Positions 1 to 6,599 of a stretch of DNA of 9,763 nt are shown piece after piece. The stretch lies in assembly GCA_018694455.1 (NCBI GenBank), contig JABHNP010000360.1, forward strand, positions 1-9,763, written 5' to 3'. The translations under genes were made by a program, and so were the position numbers. The notes beneath the pieces are model-generated. The model did no database searches. It worked only from the letters and a program-made list of their open reading frames with translations, and was not told where the DNA came from. How positions within the stretch are numbered: the first letter of the stretch is position 1; each line of letters opens with the position of its first letter. The stretch comes from Planctomycetaceae bacterium (GTDB lineage Bacteria; Planctomycetota; Planctomycetia; Pirellulales; UBA1268).

Positions 1-770
1 AAAGAAAGTTCTGGAACGATGAGGTGCTTCAAATGCTTCGCCATATGATTCACCTCACCTTTTGAGAGAGGAACAAACCCCCACGTTCCGGCAAGGCTTG
101 TATTGTAAATATCAAGAAACATGCGAACCTCTTCGGTAAATCTGGAACGATCAAGAGATCGAACTGAAACCCCGAAACGTTCCTTCACGCCTTCAACCAT
201 TACACCTAATTTTGCATCAAGACCCTCGAGCATCGACATCTCACCCCAAAAGGCATAGAGGTCTTCGATTTTTTTCAAACCATTTGCTTCAATGAGATCT
301 GCATAATAAGGCCGGTTATGTGTCATCATAAAAAAGGGTGGCGTTGCGAACCCCTCAATTAATAATCCACACTCGTAATTCAAAGATGGATTGGCAGGAC
401 CTCGTAAACACGACATTCCCTCGTCTGCAAGCCAGTTTCGTGCAGCATCAAACAATTGGGTTGCAGCATCAAGGTCATCATGGCATTCGAAGAAGCCGAA
501 GAAACCACGATTTTCTTTATAACGCTCGATATGGCCAACATTTACAATTGCTGTAATACGACCAACATCTCTACCACCACGTGTTGCTAAAAATGACTTC
601 GTCTTATTTCGCGCATAAAACGGGTGCGGATGAAACCCAAGTAATTCCTCCTGAGCGCGTCGCAAAGGCGGAATCCAACAGGTATCACTGGCGTATATTT
701 GCCACGGTAGATCAATAAACCTGCGCTGCTGACGACGATGAACAACCGTCTCGATGTTAATAGCCGACAC
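1..770 (-). CDS. GNAT-fold N-acyltransferase, bacterial ceramide synthase-like family (3' end outside the window)
   Basis: The frame is open from a GTG at 768-770 to the window edge, giving 256 residues of a protein that usually has about 370-390. The reading is direct. The N-terminus has an RRFIDLPW..IY segment and WIPPLR, followed by FHPHPFYARN, GRITAIVN and GFFGFFE. Next come RGPANPSLNYECGLLIEGF with PPFFMMTHN.PYY, and near the edge IYNTSLAGTWGFVPLS. I recognise these as signatures of a family of GNAT-superfamily proteins annotated as hypothetical, N-acetyltransferase or, wrongly, dATP pyrophosphohydrolase. From memory, this family includes the bacterial ceramide synthase of Caulobacter, which transfers an acyl chain from acyl-CoA to a sphingoid base. 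Family membership is fairly secure, but the ceramide role is inference. The frame stays open 5' of the GTG to a stop near 870. I chose the GTG because GAGGGG lies six bases before it. The gene diverges from a reductase gene and has its own promoter. Confidence 0.82.
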   Translation of the reverse strand, partial: MSAINIETVVHRRQQRRFIDLPWQIYASDTCWIPPLRRAQEELLGFHPHPFYARNKTKSFLATRGGRDVGRITAIVNVGHIERYKENRGFFGFFECHDDLDAATQLFDAARNWLADEGMSCLRGPANPSLNYECGLLIEGFATPPFFMMTHNRPYYADLIEANGLKKIEDLYAFWGEMSMLEGLDAKLGVMVEGVKERFGVSVRSLDRSRFTEEVRMFLDIYNTSLAGTWGFVPLSKGEVNHMAKHLKHLIVPELS

Positions 771-776
771 AAAAAA

Positions 777-782
777 CCCCTC
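777..782 (-). promoter_or_regulatory. Ribosome binding site deciding the GTG start of the acyltransferase
   Basis: Read on the minus strand, GAGGGG is followed by six T residues and then the GTG at 770-768. This is a good Shine-Dalgarno match at normal spacing. It favours the GTG over the only earlier candidate in the open frame, a TTG in the promoter region without a ribosome binding site. Confidence 0.65.
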
Positions 783-840
783 TAAGTGGTGGTGTTTCCC
801 TGGTGCGTTCCCAATAATGACATTTCCTCGATCATACCGA

Positions 841-870
841 ATTATCCTATAAAACAAGCAAAAACGTCAA
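841..870 (-). promoter_or_regulatory. Sigma-70-type promoter of the acyltransferase gene
   Basis: On the minus strand there is a -35 box TTGACG (complement of 865-870), an 18-base spacer and a -10 box GATAAT (complement of 841-846). Each box matches the consensus at five of six bases. Transcription would begin near 834 and leave a leader of about 64 bases before the GTG. The rest of the divergent gap (871-1039) shows no comparably good forward promoter. TTGAAA at 979-984 with TCAAAT at 1002-1007 is the best weak candidate for the reductase gene. Confidence 0.55.
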
Positions 871-1039
871 CGTTAGCTTCCTCTAAAACGATTCAACTTC
901 TTCAAAAGTTGCCTCATTTTTTTTTCCGATTTAACTCACATGGAGAGTTGCTGTTGTCGCTTCGCAGGATTCATTTCCTTGAAATTGTCAAAGCACCTAC
1001 ATCAAATATCGACGAAGTGAACACCCGATCTTGATAACC

Positions 1040-2155
1040 ATGCCCGATCTCCTTAATTCGTACAGCAAAAACCATGGCAAGTCTTGCCTTGTAACCGGTG
1101 CTACCGGACTGGTTGGCAACAATGTTGTCAGAAGGTTTCTTGACACCGGCTGGAAGGTAAAGGTACTCGTGCGGCCCCGCCACAGTGGGCCAACCGTTGA
1201 ATTAGAGGGTCTGCCTGTTGAGAAAATTACTGGCACCCTTGAAGACATAAGTAGTCTTCGCAGAGCTGTTGATGGAATTGATCTGGTCATTCACTCTGCT
1301 GCCATGGTGCATTGTGGCTGGGGTTACCATGATGAAATGTATCGTGTCAACGTGGATGGAACGGCGAATCTTGCTGAAATTACACGCTTGGCAGGCGCTC
1401 GATTTATTCATGTATCCAGCGTTGATGCTCTTGGATTGCGATCTGATGGTATTCCTGCTGATGAAGAAACATCACCAGGGGGTATGGTTGAGTGTCCATA
1501 TGTATTAACAAAAAGAATGGCCGAATCTGCTGTTCTCACAGAAGTTGAACGTGGCCTAGATGCTGTGATTGTAAATCCTGTGTACATGATTGGTCCGTGG
1601 GACTGGAAGCCTTCTAGTGGCCGGATGCTCCTTGAAGTCGCAAGTGGAAAGGGTCTTCTAGCCCCACCAGGTGCCAATGACTTTGTTGATGTTCGTGATG
1701 CTGTAAGTGGCATTGAAGCGGCAAACGAGCGAGGTCAGACGGGTCGCCGCTACATTCTAGGAGGACATGCCATGACCTATCTTGACGCATGGAAAGTATT
1801 CGCGAAGGTTGCAGGTCGTCGCCCGCCAATCGGAAATGCTCCTCCGCTAGCAGTACGCGTAGCTGGACGGCTTGGAGATTTTGCTGGCACACTCCTTCGA
1901 CGTGAGCCTCCCGTAAATTCGGCGGCGGCAGAAATGTCAATGCTTCGCCATAACTTCTCGTGCCAGCGAGCAATTGATGAACTTGATTACAAAATCCGAC
2001 CGTTAGAGGTCGCTGCTGCCGATGCCTGGGCATGGTTTTGTGAAAATGGGTACGCAAAAAATTCAGGAGAGCGTTACACTCAACCAGCATCATGCCACAC
2101 ATCCTACTCGTCGAAGACGAGGAACATCTCGCCATCGGCATCCGGTACAACCTGA
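1040..2155 (+). CDS. NAD(P)-dependent extended short-chain dehydrogenase/reductase (epimerase/dehydratase family)
   Basis: The 371-residue product begins with a Rossmann fold. The dinucleotide-binding motif TGATGLVG is near residues 19-26 and an LVIHSAA segment near 82-88. A serine pair (HVSS) near 126-127 and Y-V-L-T-K (Tyr154, Lys158) supply the usual catalytic residues. A PVYMIGPWDW stretch and the C-terminal WAWFCENGY segment are typical of the dihydroflavonol-4-reductase/HpnA-like branch. Such enzymes oxidise or reduce a substrate with NAD(P)(H) in the cytoplasm; the substrate cannot be read from sequence. Next to a ceramide-synthase-like acyltransferase, a 3-keto-ceramide or keto-lipid reductase is possible. 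I use the ATG at 1040; an in-frame TTG lies at 1031, and neither has a clear ribosome binding site. The recognisable fold ends near residue 340. The last 21 residues overlap the response regulator gene and look non-native. Confidence 0.85.
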   Translation: MPDLLNSYSKNHGKSCLVTGATGLVGNNVVRRFLDTGWKVKVLVRPRHSGPTVELEGLPVEKITGTLEDISSLRRAVDGIDLVIHSAAMVHCGWGYHDEMYRVNVDGTANLAEITRLAGARFIHVSSVDALGLRSDGIPADEETSPGGMVECPYVLTKRMAESAVLTEVERGLDAVIVNPVYMIGPWDWKPSSGRMLLEVASGKGLLAPPGANDFVDVRDAVSGIEAANERGQTGRRYILGGHAMTYLDAWKVFAKVAGRRPPIGNAPPLAVRVAGRLGDFAGTLLRREPPVNSAAAEMSMLRHNFSCQRAIDELDYKIRPLEVAAADAWAWFCENGYAKNSGERYTQPASCHTSYSSKTRNISPSASGTT

Positions 2156-2838
2156 CATCTGAAGGCCTGACGGTAACAACCGCTGCCGACGGACACGACG
2201 CTTTGGCCATTCTTAATGAGTCAAATACCGATATTGATCTCGTGGTACTGGATGTAATGCTGCCAGGCATGAATGGATACGCTGTCTGCGAAGAGATTCG
2301 AGGTCGGGGCAACCTGATCCCGGTAGTTATGCTCACAGCAAGAACGCTCGTTGAAGACCGTATTCGGGGATTTAACGCTGGGGCAGATGTTTACCTTCAG
2401 AAGCCTTTTGATCTTGATGAACTTCTTTCAGTCATCCGTAGCCTCCTCAGCCGACGCGGAAATAGTACTGAATCCGCTCTCGAAGAATCCACTTCGAATC
2501 ACTCTGGAAATAGCTTTTCATTCGGTAAAGCTCATATCAATTTTGATACATGGGAGGCTTACTGTGACAATCGTCAAGTTCGACTCACCGCGCTTGAAAT
2601 GAAACTCCTCCGATACCTTATCGAACACGAAGGGCTCGTATTGTCTAGGACCGAATTACTGAAAAATGTATGGGGAATGGACCGTGCACCGGCGACGCGG
2701 ACCGTTGATACCTTTATGCTTCATCTACGAAAATTATTTGAAGCAAATCCATCCGAACCGCGTCACTTTCTATCTGTTCGAGGTGCTGGCTATCGCTTTA
2801 TCAGCGATTCCACAGAGCGGTCCGAATTAAAAGAATAA
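2092..2838 (+). CDS. OmpR/PhoB-family response regulator
   Basis: This 248-residue, full-length regulator has two domains. The receiver (about 1-120) has the acidic pocket Glu8-Asp9, phospho-acceptor Asp54 in VVLDVMLPGMNG, Thr82 in LTAR and Lys104 in QKPF, so it should be phosphorylatable. After a serine-rich linker (about 121-145) comes a winged-helix DNA-binding domain (about 150-238) with LTALEMKLLRYL, VDTFMLHLRKL and RGAGYRF. It probably binds DNA as a phosphorylated dimer and controls transcription. ATG 2092 is the only start after an in-frame stop at 2041-2043. AGGAGA lies about 20 bases upstream, which is too far to act directly, so translation is probably coupled to the reductase gene it overlaps by 64 bases. 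No kinase gene is adjacent. The histidine kinase at 5564-6508 is the nearest candidate partner. trpC converges on it with a gap of five bases. Confidence 0.95.
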   Translation: MPHILLVEDEEHLAIGIRYNLTSEGLTVTTAADGHDALAILNESNTDIDLVVLDVMLPGMNGYAVCEEIRGRGNLIPVVMLTARTLVEDRIRGFNAGADVYLQKPFDLDELLSVIRSLLSRRGNSTESALEESTSNHSGNSFSFGKAHINFDTWEAYCDNRQVRLTALEMKLLRYLIEHEGLVLSRTELLKNVWGMDRAPATRTVDTFMLHLRKLFEANPSEPRHFLSVRGAGYRFISDSTERSELKE

Positions 2839-2842
2839 AGCG

Positions 2843-2859
2843 ACTACTTTGCGAGTAGT
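2843..2859 (-). terminator. Weak hairpin at the end of trpC
   Basis: ACTACT (2843-2848) and AGTAGT (2854-2859) can form a six-pair stem around a five-base loop, spanning the trpC stop codon. On the minus strand it is followed by a T-rich but interrupted tract, CGCTTTATTCTTTTAATT. The stem is short and poor in GC, so this is at best a weak terminator at the convergent junction. Confidence 0.25.
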
Positions 2860-3626
2860 GCACCAGCCGCTGCGGATGGATCTGGGCTTGCCAAGAGAGA
2901 TTCACCAACGAGTATCGCATGAACTCCGGCGGCCTCAAGCTGCTCCACATCAGCTCGTGAACGAATTCCGCTTTCAGCAACAAGCACACATTCTTGTGGG
3001 ATTTTTTCTTTCAGCCTCAAAACATGACCAATATCCGTTTTCATTGTGATCAGGTCCCGATTATTAACGCCTATAAGAGTCGCTCCTAAATCCAAAACCC
3101 TAGAAAGGTTTCCACTACTATGCAATTCGACAAGTGGTGTCATGCCAAGATCGATTACTTCTCTATACAAGCTCCTTAGAAGACAATCGTCCAAACACTC
3201 AGCAATGAGAAGAACGGCATCAGCTCCATAGAGACGAGCCTCATTGACCTGGTACGAGTCGACAATAAATTCTTTCCGTAATACAGGCAATGAGGACGCT
3301 TTCCGAGCAGCTACAAGATCGTCGAGGCTGCCTCCGAAATCCTCACCATCAGTCAAGACTGAAATCGCGGCAGCTCCGGCTTGTTCATAACCACGAGCTA
3401 TCTCGGCCGGTTCAGCACCGGGACGAATCTCACCCGCTGAAGGACTGCGTCGTTTGAATTCTGCAATTAAACGCATCCCTATTGGGTTTGACACAGCTGC
3501 AAAGAAGTCACGTGGTTGACCACAATTCTCAAGCTGCTTCTTAAGATTGGAGAGTGGAAGTATTGCCTTCGCCTCAGCCACTTCTTTTCGCTTTCGACTT
3601 ATAATTTTTTCAAGTACTGACGACAT
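2844..3626 (-). CDS. trpC: Indole-3-glycerol phosphate synthase
   Basis: The enzyme closes the ring of carboxyphenylamino-deoxyribulose phosphate to indole-3-glycerol phosphate, with loss of CO2 and water, in tryptophan synthesis. The 260-residue length is standard and the barrel motifs occur in order. They are IAEFKRRSPSAG with Glu56 and Lys58, LTDGEDFGGSLDDL, LRKEFIVDSYQV with catalytic Lys118, PLVELHSSG with Glu168, GVNNRDL with Asn189, VAESGI with Glu218-Ser219, and ILVGESLL. All known catalytic positions appear present. The ATG at 3626 has GAGAG four bases upstream. No other trp gene is in the window, so tryptophan genes are probably scattered in this genome. It lies 158 bases downstream of purH in the same direction, but that gap has its own promoter and a palindrome, so it may be transcribed separately. 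Confidence 0.97.
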   Translation of the reverse strand: MSSVLEKIISRKRKEVAEAKAILPLSNLKKQLENCGQPRDFFAAVSNPIGMRLIAEFKRRSPSAGEIRPGAEPAEIARGYEQAGAAAISVLTDGEDFGGSLDDLVAARKASSLPVLRKEFIVDSYQVNEARLYGADAVLLIAECLDDCLLRSLYREVIDLGMTPLVELHSSGNLSRVLDLGATLIGVNNRDLITMKTDIGHVLRLKEKIPQECVLVAESGIRSRADVEQLEAAGVHAILVGESLLASPDPSAAAGALLAK

Positions 3627-3682
3627 CTGACTCTCGCATGGTTAGGACTTTCGGAACAGACATCTATGCCTAAAGGAATCGT

Positions 3683-3712
3683 ATTGTCATGACAAATATT
3701 TATACCGGTCAA
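3683..3712 (-). promoter_or_regulatory. Candidate promoter of trpC
   Basis: On the minus strand the -35 candidate TTGACC (complement of 3707-3712) is followed by an 18-base spacer and GACAAT (complement of 3683-3688). The -35 matches at five of six positions and the -10 at four. A TATAAA sequence inside the spacer (complement of 3700-3705) is an alternative -10 but lacks a good -35. The predicted leader to the trpC ATG is about 50 bases. Confidence 0.4.
3684..3695. promoter_or_regulatory. Perfect 12-base palindrome TTGTCATGACAA, candidate operator
   Basis: TTGTCATGACAA is identical to its reverse complement and covers the candidate -10 box of trpC. A dimeric regulator bound here would block RNA polymerase. 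It does not resemble the E. coli TrpR operator, and I cannot name a regulator for it. A single 12-base palindrome can occur by chance. Confidence 0.35.
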
Positions 3713-3784
3713 TACGCTTGGCAAACAGTACGGCTTGTTACCTTGAGTGGACTGTTCTTATTTTCCATCTTAAAACTATCCCAT

Positions 3785-5464
3785 CTAGTGTCGGAAATGG
3801 CGTCGTGAGGTGAAGATCATCGGAAGATCTGCCTCATTTGCGGCCGCAATGACTTCTGAATCTCGCTTTGAACCACCAGGCTGAATAATAGCTGCGATAC
3901 CAGCTTGTTTGATAAGTTCAATGGAATCTGGGAATGGAAAAAAAGCATCTGATGCAAGCACGCCACCTCGTGCTCGACCACCTGCTTTTTCTAATGCTAT
4001 TCGAACTGCATCAACCCGGCTTGTTTGCCCCACACCAGCTCCCACGAGACTTGTTCCCTGACAAACAGCAATCGCGTTACTCGTAAGCCGACGAACCATT
4101 GTAAACGCAAAGTCAAGCGGCTGAGTCAGATCTTTTGCCGGAACTTTACTCGTCACCACCTGCCACGCAGTTGGATCATCTGGAGTATCATCTGGTCGCT
4201 GCGCTAACATTCCACCTGCAACACTTCGAAGTTCAAGACCAGCAGTAGGCCCCCAAGGATCACCGGGTGGCACTTCAACCAACCGTACACTCGCCTTCCA
4301 TGCTGGACGTGTTTTGAGGACCGCTACCGCATCAGCAGTGAAGGCTGGTGCAGCGATCACCTCAACAAACATGCCTGGCTTCAGGAGGCATTCTGCTGCT
4401 GCTTCATCAAAAAGACGATTAACCGCGACAATAGATCCAAAAGCACTTATTGAATCTGCCGCCATAGCTGCTCCTAAAGCTTCGTGAATTGTTGCAGCGC
4501 TCGCCGCTCCACAAGGATTCGTATGCTTAATGACTGCGGCACCAGGATCTTGAATCAAGCCTGCAATTCGAACTGCAGCATCAAGATCAAGTAAATTGTT
4601 GTAAGAGAGTTCTTTACCCGAAAGTTGCTTTAAACCAGCCAGTCCGAAATGCGTGTCAGCGGGCGCATACATTGCAGCCGACTGATGTGGGTTTTCGCCG
4701 TAACGCAACGACATTCTTCGCTCGAGTTCCAAAGTCACCCGACTCGGCAATGGTGGCTCTTCGGGCTGGGATTCTTTTGTTACCGGTACTCCTCCTGCTA
4801 CCAAGCCTGCGTGACTTGCCATCCAACGGGCAATGACAGCGTCGTATTCGGCAGTACGTTCAAAAGCTCTCGCAGCAAACAATCGTCTTTCTGCCAGCGT
4901 AGTGCCTCCACGACTCATTGCGGCTACCACCTCGTCATACTGATCAGGACCTGAAACAACTGCGCTAAACGCATGGTTCTTGGCGGCTGCTCGCACAAGG
5001 CTTGGTCCACCGATATCAATTAGCTCAATCGCATCATCTGCCGTACAGCCTTCTCGGTCAATAACGCTCGCAAAGGGATATAAATTCACAACAATCAGTT
5101 CAAATCTGTTAATTCCATGCTCTGCCAAAACTTCCAGATCATCCTCCCTATCACCGCGGGCCAAGATGCCAGCAAAAATATTTGGATGAAGTGTCTTCAC
5201 GCGTCCATCGAGTACTTCTGGAAAACCAGTAATTGACGATACATCTTCAACAGAGACGCCTAATCCTTCGAGGGCTCTCGCAGTTCCGCCAGTACTGACA
5301 GCTATAATTCCGGCCGCCTTGATAGCTGAAGCCAATTTGTCGAGACCAGCTTTATCGTAAACACTTATGAGCGCACGGCGAATTGGTAGCATGCCGACAT
5401 TGGCACCCTGATCCGCACTCGTGTTGGTAGAAGGAACTGCAGCATTTAGAGCTAATTGAGACAT
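3785..5464 (-). CDS. purH: Bifunctional AICAR formyltransferase / IMP cyclohydrolase
   Basis: The protein catalyses the last two steps of purine synthesis: formylation of AICAR by 10-formyl-tetrahydrofolate, then ring closure to IMP. The N-terminal cyclohydrolase domain (about 28-220) shows ALISVYDKAGL, STGGTARAL, GFPEVLDGRVKTLHP, VVNLYPF and IDIGGPS. The transformylase domain (about 245-559) shows RYGENPHQSA, LSGKELSYNN, the catalytic pair Lys313-His314 in IKHTNPCGAA, SISAFGSIVAVNR, GAGVGQTSRVDAV, SDAFFPFPD, IIQPGGS and the terminal RHFRH. At 559 residues it is longer than the usual 510-530. Most of the excess is a polar N-terminal extension of 24 residues, plus a linker near 220-240. The ATG at 5464 gives the extension, and an internal ATG at residue 25 (5392) would give the usual N-terminus. 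Neither has a strong ribosome binding site. It lies 99 bases downstream of the histidine kinase gene and has a candidate promoter of its own. Confidence 0.97.
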   Translation of the reverse strand: MSQLALNAAVPSTNTSADQGANVGMLPIRRALISVYDKAGLDKLASAIKAAGIIAVSTGGTARALEGLGVSVEDVSSITGFPEVLDGRVKTLHPNIFAGILARGDREDDLEVLAEHGINRFELIVVNLYPFASVIDREGCTADDAIELIDIGGPSLVRAAAKNHAFSAVVSGPDQYDEVVAAMSRGGTTLAERRLFAARAFERTAEYDAVIARWMASHAGLVAGGVPVTKESQPEEPPLPSRVTLELERRMSLRYGENPHQSAAMYAPADTHFGLAGLKQLSGKELSYNNLLDLDAAVRIAGLIQDPGAAVIKHTNPCGAASAATIHEALGAAMAADSISAFGSIVAVNRLFDEAAAECLLKPGMFVEVIAAPAFTADAVAVLKTRPAWKASVRLVEVPPGDPWGPTAGLELRSVAGGMLAQRPDDTPDDPTAWQVVTSKVPAKDLTQPLDFAFTMVRRLTSNAIAVCQGTSLVGAGVGQTSRVDAVRIALEKAGGRARGGVLASDAFFPFPDSIELIKQAGIAAIIQPGGSKRDSEVIAAANEADLPMIFTSRRHFRH

Positions 5465-5515
5465 TTTTATTTAAAGCAGAGGAGTAAAACTATATTTTCG
5501 TTCACTAAGTTTTAG

Positions 5516-5543
5516 ATTAGAACCGGCAACGTTAGTTACTCAA
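5516..5543 (-). promoter_or_regulatory. Candidate promoter of purH
   Basis: On the minus strand TTGAGT (complement of 5538-5543) is followed by 16 bases and TCTAAT (complement of 5516-5521). The -10 matches at five of six positions and the -35 at four. Transcription would start near 5509, about 45 bases before the purH ATG. No known purine riboswitch or PurR-type site was recognised in the 99-base gap. Confidence 0.35.
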
Positions 5544-5563
5544 AGGGTTCCGCGTTACTCCGG

Positions 5564-6508
5564 TCAACTAGGCAAGTCTTTGCCAGAGTTTGCCCTGTGC
5601 AGATCAACCTCAATAATTGTGCCTCGTTTTGTCAAATGACCTTTTATAAAAACACGACCACGTAATTGCTTCACAATCGATTTCACAAGATATAACCCTA
5701 AGCCCGTTCCGGGAGTGGCTCGTTCCAACTCACTTCCTAACCGAACGAACCTTCGAAAAACCTGTCCACGGTCTGCAAGTGGAATACCCGGACCATTATC
5801 TGCCACCCGAACCAGCACACGATTTTTCTTTTTTAATTCCACTGTGACATCTACATGTGGTTCAGGAAGCGAATACTTCACTGCGTTATCGATAAGGTTT
5901 CGGAACACAATTTCAACATCAGCCTCCCTACCCTGCACAAACAAACCTTTCGTTTCGGGTTCGACATTCACCACAACGCAATCGGCTGAGACCTGATGAC
6001 GCTCAGCGACACGCTTGGCAGCATCTTTGAGCACTGGAACCATTGAGGTCGCTTCTGCAATTGATAATGCTGGTCGATGCATCGTTTTTGCCGCATCAAG
6101 AAGATGATCGATCAGGGTGTCTAATCGCTCTACATCTTGCAGCATGAATCGATGGAAGTCTGATTGTTCCACCGGTGGTACCGGCCGACGTGTCAATGTC
6201 TGCAGATAGAGTTTGAGTGAGGCAAGCGGACTTTTGAGCTCGTGTGTCACACTATCAATGAAATTACTCTGACGCTGCGATAAAGCAATTGCCTTGACTG
6301 CCAAAGCGAAATAGATAATGACGCCAACCAATACAAGCACGAGAAGCGACACACCAACTGCCAATAAAACCCAGTAGAATGCTGCATTTTTAGAGCCCAG
6401 TGCAGCAGCTATACTAACGAGAACCCACCCGACCCCGAGGGTGATGATTGATCCAATCAACACCACACCAAGTGTAATTGGCCAACCTAATGAACGGCGT
6501 GGTTCCAC
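5564..6508 (-). CDS. Membrane sensor histidine kinase with a minimal extracytoplasmic loop
   Basis: The kinase is 314 residues from the GTG at 6508. Two hydrophobic segments (about 9-37 and 44-72) are separated by only six or seven residues, so there is almost no outside sensor domain. No HAMP or PAS domain fits between the second segment and the kinase core. The dimerisation domain has His89 in FIDSVTHELKSPLASLK. The ATPase domain has the N box FRNLIDNAVKYS (Asn204, Asn208), G1 box VADNGPGIP (from Asp237), F box VFRRFVRLG and G2 box GTGLGLYL (267-274), so it should be active. It probably phosphorylates a response regulator. The only one in the window is at 2092-2838, on the opposite strand beyond purH and trpC. 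A TTG at 6526 would add six residues, but those codons contain the ribosome binding site itself. It diverges from the hypothetical gene at 6600. Confidence 0.93.
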   Translation of the reverse strand: MEPRRSLGWPITLGVVLIGSIITLGVGWVLVSIAAALGSKNAAFYWVLLAVGVSLLVLVLVGVIIYFALAVKAIALSQRQSNFIDSVTHELKSPLASLKLYLQTLTRRPVPPVEQSDFHRFMLQDVERLDTLIDHLLDAAKTMHRPALSIAEATSMVPVLKDAAKRVAERHQVSADCVVVNVEPETKGLFVQGREADVEIVFRNLIDNAVKYSLPEPHVDVTVELKKKNRVLVRVADNGPGIPLADRGQVFRRFVRLGSELERATPGTGLGLYLVKSIVKQLRGRVFIKGHLTKRGTIIEVDLHRANSGKDLPS

Positions 6509-6512
6509 AAAA

Positions 6513-6520
6513 TCTCCTCT
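6513..6520 (-). promoter_or_regulatory. Ribosome binding site deciding the GTG start of the histidine kinase
   Basis: AGAGGAGA on the minus strand is followed by TTTT and the GTG at 6508-6506. This is one of the strongest Shine-Dalgarno sites in the window. It places the start at this GTG rather than at the upstream in-frame TTG at 6526. Confidence 0.7.
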
Positions 6521-6556
6521 CTCCAAGTAATATCAGACTAACGTTCCGTGTACTCG

Positions 6557-6588
6557 TTGTGAAATCTGTTCTTATTTTCTATTTTAAT
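6557..6588 (+). promoter_or_regulatory. Weak candidate promoter for the three-gene hypothetical cluster
   Basis: TTGTGA (6557-6562) is followed by 17 bases and TATTTT (6580-6585), with TTTAAT at 6583-6588 as a slightly better -10 at longer spacing. Transcription would start only a few bases before the ATG at 6600. Together with the absence of a clear ribosome binding site, this would mean a leaderless or very short-leader mRNA. The match is weak. Confidence 0.25.
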
Positions 6589-6599
6589 ACTCCCAAAGA

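Noticed and set aside
587..772. Short minus-strand open frame of 61 codons near the left end
   Set aside because: It is out of frame with the acyltransferase gene, whose frame is open over the whole region and carries the family motifs.
894..925. CAACTT...AAGTTG stem followed by a run of T residues, resembling a forward terminator
   Set aside because: The stem is only six AT-rich pairs with a five-base offset to the T run, and no forward gene lies upstream for it to terminate.
1614..2336. A long antisense open frame (240 codons) opposite the reductase and regulator genes
   Set aside because: It lies opposite two convincing genes, and its translation is repetitive in His/Gln/Leu without any family motif, as expected for a shadow of coding sequence.
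3724..3756. AACAGT...ACTGTT inverted repeat between purH and trpC
   Set aside because: The six-base arms are separated by 21 bases and the stem is not followed by a T run on the transcribed strand. It could be chance.
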